Assembly (NCBI GenBank): GCA_958298945.1
Contig: OY282607.1
Location: 30,450,500 to 30,514,499, forward strand
Length of the DNA stretch: 64,000 bases
Origin: Atherix ibis
Taxonomy: Eukaryota; Arthropoda; Insecta; Diptera; Athericidae
Reading direction: 5' to 3'
Part shown: in pieces, positions 38,632 to 50,017 of the stretch
How positions within the stretch are numbered: position 1 is the first letter of the stretch
Layout: the number at the start of each line of letters is the position of its first letter
Notes under the pieces: generated by a model
Told to the model about the DNA's origin: nothing
Databases searched by the model: none
What the model saw: the letters and a program-made list of their open reading frames with translations, nothing else
Made by a program: the position numbers and the translations under genes

Positions 38632-38788
38632 CTTTTGGCATTCCGCATGGTCCTTTTGTTCGTGAATTATCTAAAAAATCCAAATCAAATTTTCTAGCGG
38701 GCGGAAATGTCAGCGCAACATGTCCATGAGTTTGTTGCACAATATTTACAATTAAAATGATTAAGAAATAAAATACTAAACGCGACAT
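38632..38788 (-). CDS. first coding exon, secreted LPMO/BIM1-like copper protein (partial)
   Basis: The ATG at 38788 opens a 52-codon exon ending in a consensus donor (AAAAG/GTAAGT, donor at 38631-38630). Residues 1-22 form a signal peptide with core FYFLIILIVNIV. Cleavage after THG would expose a mature protein starting HVALTFPPARKFDLDFLDNS and continuing RTKGPCGMPK. An N-terminal His after signal cleavage followed by an LTxPPxR and a PCG motif is typical of copper-binding His-brace proteins (LPMO and BIM1/X325-like families); insects have secreted proteins with this start. Upstream GTG codons are not used as starts here. The second His of the brace would lie in later exons, which I could not find, so function is inference. 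Confidence 0.6.
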
Positions 38789-38853
38789 TTTTATACCGAA
38801 TATACACACTTAATTATCAAAAAGAAAATATAGATAGACCAAAAAAAACTATG

Positions 38854-38861
38854 CTTATATA
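38854..38861 (-). promoter_or_regulatory. TATA box candidate for the histidine-start gene
   Basis: The minus strand reads TATATAAG 66-73 bp upstream of the ATG. A start of transcription 25-30 bp downstream would leave a leader of about 40 nt. Confidence 0.35.
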
Positions 38862-39162
38862 TGTAAAAACGACAGCACTATCAACACATTTGACCGGAAA
38901 TTTAAAAAATCCGAAACATTTACTCGTAGATTTAAATACTTTTTTTTTCGTTAATAAGATATTAATATAATAATATCAATATTATTTTTAAAATACGGGT
39001 TAAAGTAATTTTCTGATTCTTATAAATTGAATTTTTGAATTCGATAATATTCTATTTATGCGCATTTCTTAGAAATATTTCCTTTTACTATTATTTATAA
39101 ATTAATCTTGTTTTTTTACAAAAAAAAACTACTAAACTATCGTTTTCGTATCCATGTGTTGG

Positions 39163-39301
39163 CTACAAAGTTAATCTATGCAATAATATTTGCGCCTCCG
39201 ATACACGTCGTTGCATAATATTTCGAAAATGGTCGATCATAAGTCCAGTAAAGATGCCACACCCGCAAATTGATAAAAAGTTATAAGTACAGTTTGAATT
39301 G
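39163..39301 (-). CDS. putative terminal exon of an unidentified gene
   Basis: On the minus strand a pyrimidine-rich tract and TTTACAG (AG at 39303-39302) precede an open stretch ending at the TAG at 39163. It encodes (S)NSNCTYNFLSICGCGIF, then TGLMIDHFRNIMQRRVSEAQ and ILLHRLTL. The composition looks coding against very AT-rich flanks. Read without splicing, an ATG at 39375 would give a 70-residue peptide with a hydrophobic start, so a small secreted or membrane-anchored peptide is the alternative. I do not recognise the family. It lies about 300 bp upstream of the histidine-start gene's promoter, on the same strand. Confidence 0.35.
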
Positions 39302-39379
39302 CTGTAAATAAAAAATAAAAAAAAAATTTTAAAAACTAAAATAATACAGTTTGTAATTATACAGTTTATTTTCATAAAA

Positions 39380-41031
39380 GTTTTAATTTTTTCATTTTTT
39401 GTATAATAAAATTGATTAAAGAAGAAATCAAAATTATTATAATTTATCCTTACTTAATGAAGAAAAAAAATTTCATAATTTTTTAATTCATTTTATGAGT
39501 ATATGCCCAGACAATAGGGTTTTTTCTCCATCATTTTATTATATGATCGTTAATCGTTTTAAATATATTCTGTTACGTAATTTTATATTATTATTCATTT
39601 TGTTTCTTAATTTTCAAAGTTTTTATTCAGAAGATGTCTTTAGTAGTTATTCTGGTTTCATACAGCATTTGATTATGTTTATATGTATTTTTAACAAAAA
39701 ATCCATATATATTTATAGATATAATAAACCTACCTAAAACGCAAACAAATACTAGTTTGCAACAGTCAATTTCAACTTACGCTTACATAAATACTCTATC
39801 GGATTATTATTTTAAAAATAAAATATCTGATCGAAAGCATGCTGGTTATAAAGTTGTCGATTTTTACACTTAAGCAACCACCTCGGACATACCATAAGTA
39901 AAAATTCATAACTACACCTGTGTAAGCGTTATTTGTCTACTCTTTAATATTGTATTTCGAAAATGGAATTTTATCAATAAACCAATCAGGAATTATTATT
40001 TGCTTGAGTATTTTTATCGAAATTAAAATCAGAAAAGGGTTTATGGAAAATCTAAGCAATTTCTATTTATAATAATTTTAATTAATATTCATGTATGTAT
40101 CTAAAACTACACATTTCTTTAATATGTATTTATTTAGAATATTGAGAAAAAAATTATAAGCTTTTAATTAATGACCACTTCACACCAATTTCAATTTACT
40201 TAAGGCTTACGAAAAAAAAATTTCATTCAATTTACAATTATTTCTTTTAACAACTATACTCTCGTAGATTCATCACAACTAAATCTTTAGTTTTCCAACA
40301 ACAATTAAACGTAAAACTGGATTAAGGGGTTTGTCCAACTAACCTAAATGATTTAGCAAATTCCATTTGAATTCATGAAATTATTTTGCAGTCTCTGAAA
40401 ATATTTTACGTTGAACGTATTGTATAAAAACAAAAATTTAAGGTACATACAAAGATGGGAATAGTAGTTGCGAATATAGTGTGTTATTTAGAAAAATATA
40501 TTTTTGCGAAGATTTATGTTTGTACATATGTACATACTTATGTATGAATTGTAATTGATTTTAACGATCATCAAACTAGGTGGATCCATAAAAATGTTAT
40601 AAAACTAAATAACTGAAAAACAAAAAAAAACAATTTATATGAACGTGATTAAAAGATTATTTAAGGAAGATATTTGTGGATTGAACTTTAATTGAAATAT
40701 TGATGGATTTTTCAACATTTTTTTAAGCAATTTATTTAAGTATTAATTTTCCTATTTTTTTTTGCATAGTTATTATTTTTATTGAATAATTTAAATTATT
40801 TGTTACTCAACAAAATAATTTTAAATTTTTAAATTAATTTTACTTTTTTAAATGAAATTATACAATATAATGAATAATTAATATCAGATTGCCAGCTAAT
40901 AAGCTAAATATGGGAATATAAATTAAGTATTTCCAATTTTGTATAATAATGGTTATAATATATGGTGTGTAGCTAAAATGTAATGATACTGAGAGCTATT
41001 TGACAAGCACTGCAAACTTTCCTTTCACATA
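39380..41031. other. AT-rich non-coding DNA
   Basis: No gene recognised. If the exon at 39.2 kb belongs to a larger gene, its upstream exons would be here or beyond, but I see none. Confidence 0.45.
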
Positions 41032-41955
41032 TACGAAGGTCGTTCAATAAGTCCTTAGAAAAAGATGGAAAAAAACTGTTTTAAAAAAAAAAAAATTATT
41101 TTTCAACATAATCTCCTTTTAGCCCTATACACTTTTCCAACCGTTTTTCCAAAATTTTTATCCCGTCCAAAAAATAGGATTTCGGAAGTTCTGCAAAATA
41201 CTCATCGGTTTGAGCAATGACGTCCTCGTTGGAAGTGAACCGTCGTCCGCCAAGCCATTTCTTCAGATTGGGGAAAAGAAAATAGTCACACGGCGCCAAA
41301 TTTGGTGAATAAGCGGGATGCTGCAACAATTCCATTCTCAATTCCACAATTTTGGCCATGGAAACAGCGCAGGTGTGCACACGCGCATTGTCCTGATGCA
41401 AGAGGATTTTTTTCTTCTTCAGATGAGAGCGTTTCTCTTTGATTTCCTCGCTCAACCGTTGCAATAACGACGCGTAATTCGCTCCTGTTATTGTTTTTCC
41501 TTTTTCCAAGTAGCCGATAAAAATGATGCCCTACGAATCCCAAAAGACCGTGGCCATCACCTTTCCGACCGATGGCACAGTTTTTGCCTTCTTCGGAGCC
41601 CGTTCACCACTTTCATCGCAGGATTGCGATGAAAGTGTGCAAACATAGCCTCAGAGTCCACTACACGATCGCGCTTATTCTCCTCTGCGAGCAAACGCGG
41701 CACCCATCTTGCCGAAATTTTTTTCACAGACAATTTTTCATGCAAAATTGAAGCGACTGTACCTTGTGATATGCCCGTGGCCTCAACTAATTCGCGCACT
41801 TTGATTCACCGATCGTTCAAAATCAGATCGTGGATCGAGCTGAAATTTCGACAGCTTTCCTGTCGATACTGCTATTTACAAAAAAAAATCTTTACCGACA
41901 CTACGACCCCAATTTCTCTAAGGATTTTCTAAGGACTTATTGAACGACCCTCGTA
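41032..41955 (-). mobile_element. mariner (family III), internally deleted
   Basis: Terminal repeats: ACGAAGGTCGTTCAATAAGT at the left, and the inverse GGACTTATTGAACGACCCTC then GTA at 41955. Length is 924 bp against about 1.3 kb. Minus-strand coding: MRELVEATGISQGTVASILH (second half of the helix-turn-helix region, 41799), WVPRLLAEENKRDRVVDSEA, a break where the first catalytic Asp should be, then after a frameshift MEKGKTITGANYASLLQRLS, ILLHQDNARVHTC (second Asp), and YSPNLAPCDYFLFPNLKKW (third Asp, DD34D spacing of 34 residues). It ends LEKRLEKCIGLKGDYVE at 41096. The left domain and first-Asp block are deleted. Confidence 0.88.
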
Positions 41956-41956
41956 T

Positions 41957-43588
41957 TATAAGTTAGTCCGTTCTTGACCGTCTGGTAAATACGCGACCCA
42001 ATAGCGCCATGATTTTTGTTTCCGCTACGATAAATGGAACATAGAAATTTGAAGCAATTAAATGCTATTAAATTATGTGATAAGCTTGGTAAATCCGTGA
42101 GTTTAGTTAACGAAAAGTCAATATGAGCCTATAAGAAACATTTCTTACCAAGAGCACAAGTTTTTTGCTTGCATCAAATATTTTTGGGGAGTCGAGTAGC
42201 AGTGGAAGACAAAGCACGCTCAAAAAGGCCTTCAGCATCGAAAATTTATGTGAATGTGGAACGAGTGAAGCTGTTGTCAGATCAAACCGTTGATAGTTCT
42301 TGAAATTATCAGAAAAAGGGGTCTTCGCGTCAGATCAATTTGGTAGAACTTGGATGCTCTACCACGAAAACGTCCCCTGTCACGCAGCCATCGCCATCAA
42401 CAAGTTATTGTTGGAAAAAATTATTTCTGTTGTTCCCGAGTCCCATAGCCATCTGACCCCAGTCTGTCTGTGAGGGCTCTCGTGAGTTCAGAATTATAGA
42501 TTAATATTGATGCTGATGAGTGAGTTCTTAAAAGACTCAGATAAGTGAGTTCTTGAAAAGCTCTCACGAGTAGTACTTGAAACGCCCATAAATAGGGTTG
42601 TTCGCGTCCGATCGAAAACCGTCTGTTCATCGACTTTAAAGCCGTTTATGAAAGCATAGCCATAAACATGGGAGTGCCATCCTCATTAAGACTGTCCAGC
42701 TTTTGGCTTATGATTGTGTTCTGCAGACATTATTTGTCGATCAAAAAGAGCTGCGCAAAAGGTCTTTATCAAAATTGAGTTGATAGCGAAAAATCTTGGG
42801 TGGTACATAAATAAAGGCAAAACAGAGTGCATTGTGCAGCGTCGAGGTCAAATATAAGACCAATTAGCACGTTGATTGTAGCTTTGAAAGATTTAAATAA
42901 TTGTCCTATTTGTAGTCTTAATTATTTTGCTTAAAAATTCTGACCATAACATCGAAATTACTGCTGTACAAGACACTATTTTTTCGAGCCCTCATCTATT
43001 CTTCGGAAAAAAGGGTTCTCAGCAAACACTTTTGCGAATTTTTCTTCCTGTTAGCGAGGATGATTCTGGGAAGAATTTTCGGCTCCCTATACGAAAATGG
43101 ACAATTTCGAAGTCTATTAAGCGACGAGAACCTAGGTCATTAACACAACTGCAAGGTTATGGATAAACTTTTCTTCAATAGGCTGAGGTGGACTACATAC
43201 TTAATCCGTATGGATGAGGTAGATCTTTAGTGGCTTCTTAATGGTCTCAGAAAAGGAGGTAAATTTTGTTATCGCAGGAGTGATGGCGTTAGCCAAGACA
43301 CCTAAGAATGTCGAGCTGGAAGACCGCAACGTAAAACCGAGCGTCTGTAGTTCTTTGATTCGACAGGTTGTCGTGCCGTTGATATTGATGAAGATCATAA
43401 AACACATGAAAGGACGTCATCTTGGTATTGTCGATAACATCAATAGGAGTGTAACCGGGGAACTGAAGACGATTTCAGTAGAAGCCTTGCTAAGGAAGCT
43501 ACTTTAAAAGGTATAATATTGACGTATAAAAATAAAATAAATTTCTTGCGAAGTATTTAGTTTAATTAATTTTTTGACACACCTCGTA
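41957..43588 (+). mobile_element. mariner (family IV) relic split by a LINE
   Basis: Left part, 41957-42475: ATG at 42034, MEHRNLKQLNAIKLCDKLGK, HFLPRAQVFCLHQIFLGSRV, VEDKARSKRPSAS (helix-turn-helix region), then WMLYHENVPCHAAIAINKLL (second catalytic block, with Asp changed to Glu) and VVPESHSHLTPVC. Right part, about 43385-43588: KHMKGRHLGIVDNINRSVTG, ELKTISVEAL, and a terminal repeat ending TTTTTGACACACCTCGTA at 43588. The middle is replaced by reverse-transcriptase coding. Stops and frameshifts are frequent. The 5-prime terminus abuts family III mariner and is not clear. Confidence 0.75.
42480..43380 (+). pseudogene. non-LTR retrotransposon (LINE) relic inside the mariner
   Basis: Decayed plus-strand coding in the order expected of an insect LINE. 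LFIDFKAVYESIAINMGVPS (about 42635-42685) corresponds to the FIDFKAAYDSI reverse-transcriptase motif. A degraded segment with a KTEC-like remnant follows. Then RMILGRIFGSLYENGQFRSL lies near 43060-43120, FFNRLRWTTYLIRMDEVD near 43170-43220 (the LRWLGHVxRM motif), and GRPQRKTERL near 43320. Frames shift repeatedly. Its position between the two halves of the mariner shows it inserted later. Confidence 0.7.
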
Positions 43589-43589
43589 C

Positions 43590-45558
43590 ATCGTCGTAAT
43601 CAAAGTCATTCAATTTTTCCTTTTTTAAGAATAAATTGTAATGTTAATAATCCTTGACAATACGATATCATCAAAATCCTTAACAATGTAATTAAAATTT
43701 ATCTTAAAATATAAGACATTTTATTAGGCATTGTAACAAAAATATTCATTTGTCGTTAACAAAGTATCCCAAAATAAACTGTTCAAATTTCACGACCGTT
43801 ATTGTACTCGTAACAAAATAATTATCATGACTTCTGATTACAAATTTTTATTATATGTATTTACAAATATTTTTGTCTTGTAGAGATTTTAATTATAATT
43901 TCCGCTGGCAATTTTTTTTTTTTTAAATCTGAAGGTTACTAAGATGTGTTAGTAATATAAAAACTAATTTTTTCATGTTGGAAAAATTCAAAATGCTTTA
44001 AGAAGATAAGACGAGGTTAAGTTTTTCTAAATATTTATTCAAAAAAATTAGTGTGTGGCCATAGTGATTTATAGATGAATTGCAAGTTTCAAAATGATTT
44101 GGTCCATGAAAATTATATATGCTCAAGTCCAATGTAGTCATACTCATCAAATTTTTGATGACTTTTTATAATTTTCCTTTAAAATACAAACACATATGCT
44201 TTCAAGATAATATACCTTATTTATGTTATTTTTAGATTATTAAATGTATGAACAATACCATCAAGGAAGTTGAAAAATAGTTTTTATTTATTAATATTGA
44301 TTAAAAAAATTATACAAAATAATATAATGTAAAAATTCACACAATTTTTTTTGTTGTTCATGTGAAAGCGAATTGAGTTGAATCGAATGAAGATGAATGG
44401 AATTAAGTTGAATTGAAATTGAAATCAAACTAAATGAGCCACTATACAAAATAGTTACTTATAATAATAATTATCCGTTAACGCCTTTTTGAGGAAGCCT
44501 AAACACTATGTGTATTGCATGATTTTCAAAATTAGAGCTTTATCGTTAAAACTATATAATGATTTCTTTGCAACCATTTGCAATAATCGGATTTTATTAA
44601 GAAGATGAATAAACAAAATAGGAAAATCTTTCAACTATAAAAACCATATTATGTAAATGTATTGTAAGTTAACTTACCTAATAAACTAACAATCATTTCT
44701 ATAGTATAATTTTCTTAATAATATTTACTATTGTTTGATAGATATTATTATTTTATAAATTCATATATTGATTTAAACAATATCAATACAGTAGTATAAA
44801 TATTTTTTAATATTTATATTTTTGACTATTTAAGTTCGTATAATTAAAAAACTCAACTATTCAAACAATTTCCATATTACTTGGTAACTAACTACAAGTA
44901 CTACTGAACATCAGCATTGTGTACAATGACTTTTAATTTCGCAACACAAAATCTCAAAACAATTGCGATGATAGGCGAGTATTTTCTTGTTTTCAGTAAG
45001 AAAATTCCCTTGATTACTTTTTAAGAAATTATTTCCTGATAAAAACTCAGTCAAATGGTAAATTGTTTCATAACATTATTATAATACAGCATTGCATAGT
45101 CGTTTTATAAAAAAAAAAATACAAAAAAAAGGTATTGGTAATCTAAGAGTATTTAAAAGAATTATGTGAAATTTTCGTTTAGACGTTCATGTTTTAGATC
45201 ATTGCACATCAACAATTTTTCTAATTTTAAATGCATTTTTCTTTTTAACATAAATAATTTCTTTTTTTGTATGTTTAACTTAAAGAATAAATTATATAGT
45301 AACCAGTTTTCTTTTATAGCAAATTTTCTTTTTCCTATTTCCACATTTTGTTAGATTTTATTCAATTTGTATCTTTGGAAATTAAAATTAAATGAAATAT
45401 ACTTTTACTTCAGGTTTTGACTTCATTAACTTATTTTAACTATGCCATTATGTACGATACATAATATTATTTAAATGACTGACCATGTGACTTATTGAAG
45501 GACTCGAATTCCTTTAAGATAATTTTTGCAGCTTTTTTTGCTAATTTCGGTCTGTAAT
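43590..45558. other. AT-rich non-coding DNA
   Basis: No gene recognised. At 44370-44440 there is a short degenerate run based on GAATTGAA. Confidence 0.55.
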
Positions 45559-45559
45559 T

Positions 45560-45762
45560 TGGCCATTACTTGAGAGCTTTTAAATGTTCTAAGCTTTGAG
45601 ACTTATCTGCATAAATACGATCACGTACGTAGTCTTACGGGAAAAATTCAAACGGCACCAAATCACACGATCTTGGAAGCCAATTTTACAACAGCAAATC
45701 TCGAAACTACACATCGTAACATCTGTTAAATGACACAGAACTGTACTTTCCAAACTATAAAA
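45560..45762 (-). pseudogene. Tc1/mariner-related DDE transposase relic, copy 4
   Basis: The minus strand keeps the third-Asp end of the family: FRDLLL, then WLPRSCDLVPFEFFP (Leu-Asp changed to Phe-Glu, so the Asp is lost), DYVRDRIYADKSQSLEHLKA and a short tail to about 45560. Only about 200 bp survives. A mariner-derived foldback element begins immediately to its right. Confidence 0.65.
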
Positions 45763-45763
45763 T

Positions 45764-46031
45764 GGTCTGTTCAAAAGTATCGCAAATTTTGAATTTCCGC
45801 GGCGTATATTCGATTTTTATTTTTTCAACAAAAAAACGTATAATCGAAGACGAGCGAAAACACGTGCAAGCAAAGCAGCTGTCAAAAATTAACTGAATAT
45901 TCAAAATGGCCGAACTTGTCGGCATAAGTGAGAGACATGAATACCAACATAACACCAGAAAAAGTCGAAAATCGAATGTACGTAACCCGCAGAAATTCAA
46001 AATTCGCGATACATTTTGAACAGACCTCGTA
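45764..46031. mobile_element. mariner-derived foldback MITE with two 5-prime ends
   Basis: A 268-bp element whose two ends are both the family I 5-prime terminus in inverted orientation: GGTCTGTTCAAAAGTATCGC at the left and GCGATACATTTTGAACAGAC then CTCGTA at the right. The inverted similarity extends about 50-75 bp into the leader (GAATTTCCGCGG and the TATATTCGATTTT region). The right arm holds the whole leader, up to TCGAAGACGAGCGAAAACAC. No coding sequence remains. A mobile copy would have needed a transposase from another element. Confidence 0.85.
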
Positions 46032-47629
46032 AACTTTTACTATAAAAAATTGATTATTCAAAACTTACTTCTTGAGTACCATAAATAAATTGTATATTTT
46101 TGAGTAGATTTAAGAATGCATTTTTCAGGATTTTAATATGTTTTCTTATGGAAAATTTGAAAAAAAAACTTAATAGATGTCATAAAAAATTATTCGAGTT
46201 CAATGTCCAATGAAGTAGAATAAATTTCTAAATTTATTTCTATCGTCAAACTTTTGCTGAGTTAAATATTCACAATCCAAATTGTACCGCTTATCTTTAT
46301 TTATCCCATGAAATTCTTTTTAATAAATACAAAACTTTCTTATACAATTGCAGAATAATTTACTCTCATATTTGCAATATTATTCGAATGAATACAACAA
46401 TCGGATCACTTGTAAGAGTATTTTATGAAGTAATCAATTCAGTTGTATTTTGAAGACGAAATAAAAAATATTGAGGACTTATTGAGTCAGAAAAAAAGTT
46501 ATTTATTTTAAATTTAACATAATTTTTTTTTATATAGACCTAGCAGTATATTTTCGTTTATAAAATAAAAGTGTAACCAGATTTATATAAAAAAAAATAC
46601 CAACTACTTATTTACTGAATCTGCATTGTACGAGTAGATACTCATAATACTATATAAAATACAATAGTATGTATTGTAGTATGTGGAATCTGATAAACGG
46701 ACCCAAATATGCACGTGAAAAATGAACACAACAACTTAAAAATATGGTGCAACTAGAAAATGAATTTGTACAAGCATAAAATCAGCAATTTTTATGCAAA
46801 TAGGTTACAAAGAAAATTTCATAAAAATAATATATCCAACATAAATAGTATATGATAGCATATTTAACATAATAGAAATTTATTAAGCATTTCTGTATTT
46901 TTTGTTGTGTATAATTTAGATTGGGTTTTTTGTAGTTTTTCGTTTATTTAGTATAATTATTATTTAAGAGTACAATAATTATATTTTTTGTTATTGTTTA
47001 TAGTGTTTAAATGGACTTTCTTTAGATTTTGAATAAAAATGTTGCTTTATTTTAGGTTTTACTGATTATTTTTTTTCGATTATATAGTATATGCTGGAAG
47101 TTTTCAATTAACGAGATTGTGCAACTGAAAAATATTAAACGAAAAGTAATGAAGAAAAATGCATGAATGTAAACTGAATTTGAAATTTTTTCACTTTTCC
47201 AAGTAATAAAATGGGTCATTTTCTTCTTTCAAGTTGAGAAATCAGAAAAATGTACATTAAGCGGAAACCGATATGGACATTAGTAAACCGATGAGGCTTG
47301 AAAAACATTATTCAGTATACGTCAAGTAACAATATCGAAGAAAATATCTAAATTGCATCTAATTTCAAAGTGATTTTTATTTAATAGAGAAAATTTACTT
47401 CATTTAAATAGAAAATAGCTTTTCACTTGTTAATATACGAGTACATATTTTATATGTCTTCCTCAATAAACGGTCAGATTCCAATAATGATATTCTATTT
47501 TTCAAAGAATTTACCACTGAAAATAAATATATTACTTCCAAGTTAAATAACTCGTCTATATTTGAATTTTCAAAATCAATAATGCATATGAAATTTGATT
47601 CAATTATTATTTACTTATAAATATGTGTA
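46032..47629. other. AT-rich non-coding DNA
   Basis: No gene or repeat recognised. Confidence 0.55.
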
Positions 47630-48235
47630 TGCGAGGTATGCCTGCAAATAATGAGACTGGTAGCTGGCAGGGATCTGCCAATATTGCGGACTTCCTCTTC
47701 ACATAATCCTTCTTAGACGTCCACTACAAGTTTCAGCCTCATCCGATAACTACACGATTCTATATAAAATAGAACAGCGAAATTTGGATGTGCCATAAAA
47801 TTTTGTGTGAAGCTTGGTGAATATGCGAGTTTTATTTATGAAAAGCTACAACGAGTCTATGGGGAGCATTCCTTATTAAGAGCATAAGTTTTCCGGTTGC
47901 AGGAAGCATTTTTGAAGGTTCGAAGCAGTCGAAGACGAATATCGCTCAGAAAGGCCTGGAACATGGAAAATAAATGAAAATGTGAAAAGATTAAGGGCTC
48001 TTGTGAGGACAGACTGTCGATTAACATTAAAGCTAATGACTGAATCCTTGAAGGCTAAGAAAAAGGTTTCTCCGCGTCAGATTATATAGTAAAGATACTT
48101 GGAGACTTCAGTATGACAACGTCGCCTGTCGCACACCTATCTCCATCAAAATGTTTTTGTCAGAAAAGAGATTCCTGTGGTTCTTCAGCCCTCTATTCAC
48201 CAGGCGACCTCATATTGAATTTATTTTACTATCTT
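47630..48235 (+). pseudogene. mariner (family IV) relic
   Basis: A terminus-like start (GCGAGGTATGCCTGCAAATA, then ATGAGACTGG) resembles the ends of the 42-43.6 kb relic. Coding pieces are KFCVKLG-like sequence near 47800, VEDEYRSERPGTWKINENVK and RLRALVRTDCRLTLKLMTES (helix-turn-helix region, 47925-48040). Around 48105-48210, CRTPISIKMFLSEKRIPVV-like sequence marks the segment after the second Asp. The first and third Asp blocks and the 3-prime end are missing. The two open frames at 48113-48418 are partly this relic read out of frame. Confidence 0.65.
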
Positions 48236-48283
48236 TTATTTTTGATGTATGTAGAAGTCGACTCTTCTTATTATTTTCACTAC

Positions 48284-48361
48284 AAATATTTTGTTTTCAT
48301 TTTCAGCTATTTTCTTTTAAAAAAAAAAAACAAAATAGCTGAAAAGAAAAACAAAATATTT
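48284..48361. repeat. 33-bp near-perfect inverted repeat
   Basis: Arms 48284-48316 and 48329-48361 pair with about three mismatches (left arm AAATATTTTGTTTTCATTTT then CAGCTATTTTCTT) around a short A-rich loop. It follows the mariner relic. Confidence 0.8.
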
Positions 48362-48364
48362 ATA

Positions 48365-49559
48365 GTAAATATTTTAATAAAAATTTTGTGCAATTTACGA
48401 AGCTTACTTGTTATTTAGAGCAGTAAAATATTAAACTAATTTTTTTTCTTTACAATTATTTTCATAATAATTTAGTATTAAAGCTAAGATATCTTTTTAA
48501 AAAAAAAACAATACAAATAGACTATTTTAATAGCTGCACGTAAAATAAACGAAAATCATTTATGTATATTAACCTTGAAAAATTAAAAAAAAAACGAAAA
48601 TAAACAAACTAGTACTTGAAAATTAAAATTCTACTTTTTTTACTCTAAACACTAAGATGCTGTAAAATGTTAAATCTTGTTTTCTTGTTAAGATACATAT
48701 TATGAAACTGATAAAGATAACATTGGCATAAAATTCTGGTTTGATCAAATAATCTTATACTTTGAAGGTTAAGAAAATTCGCATTTTAACAGCTTTTACA
48801 ATAAATTATTGTATTTTGACAGATTAAAAAAAAAGTTTAAAAAAAATATTCAAAATATTTATCTATATGGTAAATTAAAAAATTATTTACATTATTTTCG
48901 TAAATTGACTTAGAATATATTAAGTGTGCTTTCACTTTAATATAAACATAATTAATTATAAGTAAACACCATATTTTTTGGTAACAAATAGTAGCATAAT
49001 ATAATCTCTTATATTATGTTGCTATTTATTAATAAACAAATTGCGCTATAAAAATATCCAAATTTATCAATGCGAGAAAATTCTTTGTATCTAAAAAAAT
49101 ATCTGATCAACTTAGTATTAAAATTCAGTTATTTAAATAAAGATTTTTTATAATAAACTTGTTTTATTGAATAAAACTTTTTTTTATTTAACAGTTGATA
49201 ATATACTGTTTACTATCTGCTATGGTTTTTATGCATTTATAGAAGTTAATTATAGTTATGCACACAAAAAAATTAGATTCTATATAAAAATACTAGGAAA
49301 TATTTAAAATACTAGATTCTTGACTAAAAGATCTAGTTTACACCAAGAGAATTACTGTCATTGCCGACATGCTTAATCATACGTAAAATGTAAATAATAT
49401 CCTCTTAAATAGTATATAGACTAAAAGAATCCAATCAAAAAAAAATTACTTTTAACCTTTTTGGGATTAATATTAATTATTTTTTGGCATTAAAAAAAAA
49501 ATATATAAACAATTATTTTAGACTACAGAAGGCATAGAGAAACGACTAAATTAAATCAT
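48365..49559. other. AT-rich non-coding DNA
   Basis: No gene or repeat family recognised. Confidence 0.55.
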
Positions 49560-49619
49560 ATTAGATACGTATTAGGCACAAAGGTCTTCCATAGTGAAAC
49601 TCAAGTTGTCAACTCATTA

Positions 49620-49746
49620 GACAAGGCCAATTTGCTCGCAGATCACTTCTCTGCATCTTCGTCTCTTCCACACCTTGCCTTTATCTGTACAATCTGGAAA
49701 AGACGAAGATACAGAGAAGTGATCTGCGAGCAAATTGGATTTGTCT
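49620..49746. repeat. 51-bp imperfect inverted duplication
   Basis: The segment 49620-49670 (with AATTTGCTCGCAGATCACTT) is repeated in reverse complement at 49695-49746 with about five differences, separated by 24 bp. One arm is normal retrotransposon coding; the other is a local inverted copy of it. Confidence 0.85.
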
Positions 49747-50017
49747 AACTCTAGAAAGAGTCCTTAGAAATTTTTGTATATACAAATCCGCCTTGTACTA
49801 ATGCCCCTTTTTTCCAAGGTCATGGAAACGCTGATAAATTATTAGCTAATGAAATATCAAGGAAGCTCATCAGTAACCTCCAGTATGATTTCGGTAGCAT
49901 AGATCCACAGGTGATTTTATGGTACATCCTTCTCGAAAAGTGGAATCACACTTTTCATTTTTCTGGGGAGTGTAGGATTATTGTACTTGATATCTTAGAG
50001 ACATTTGACAGAATTTT

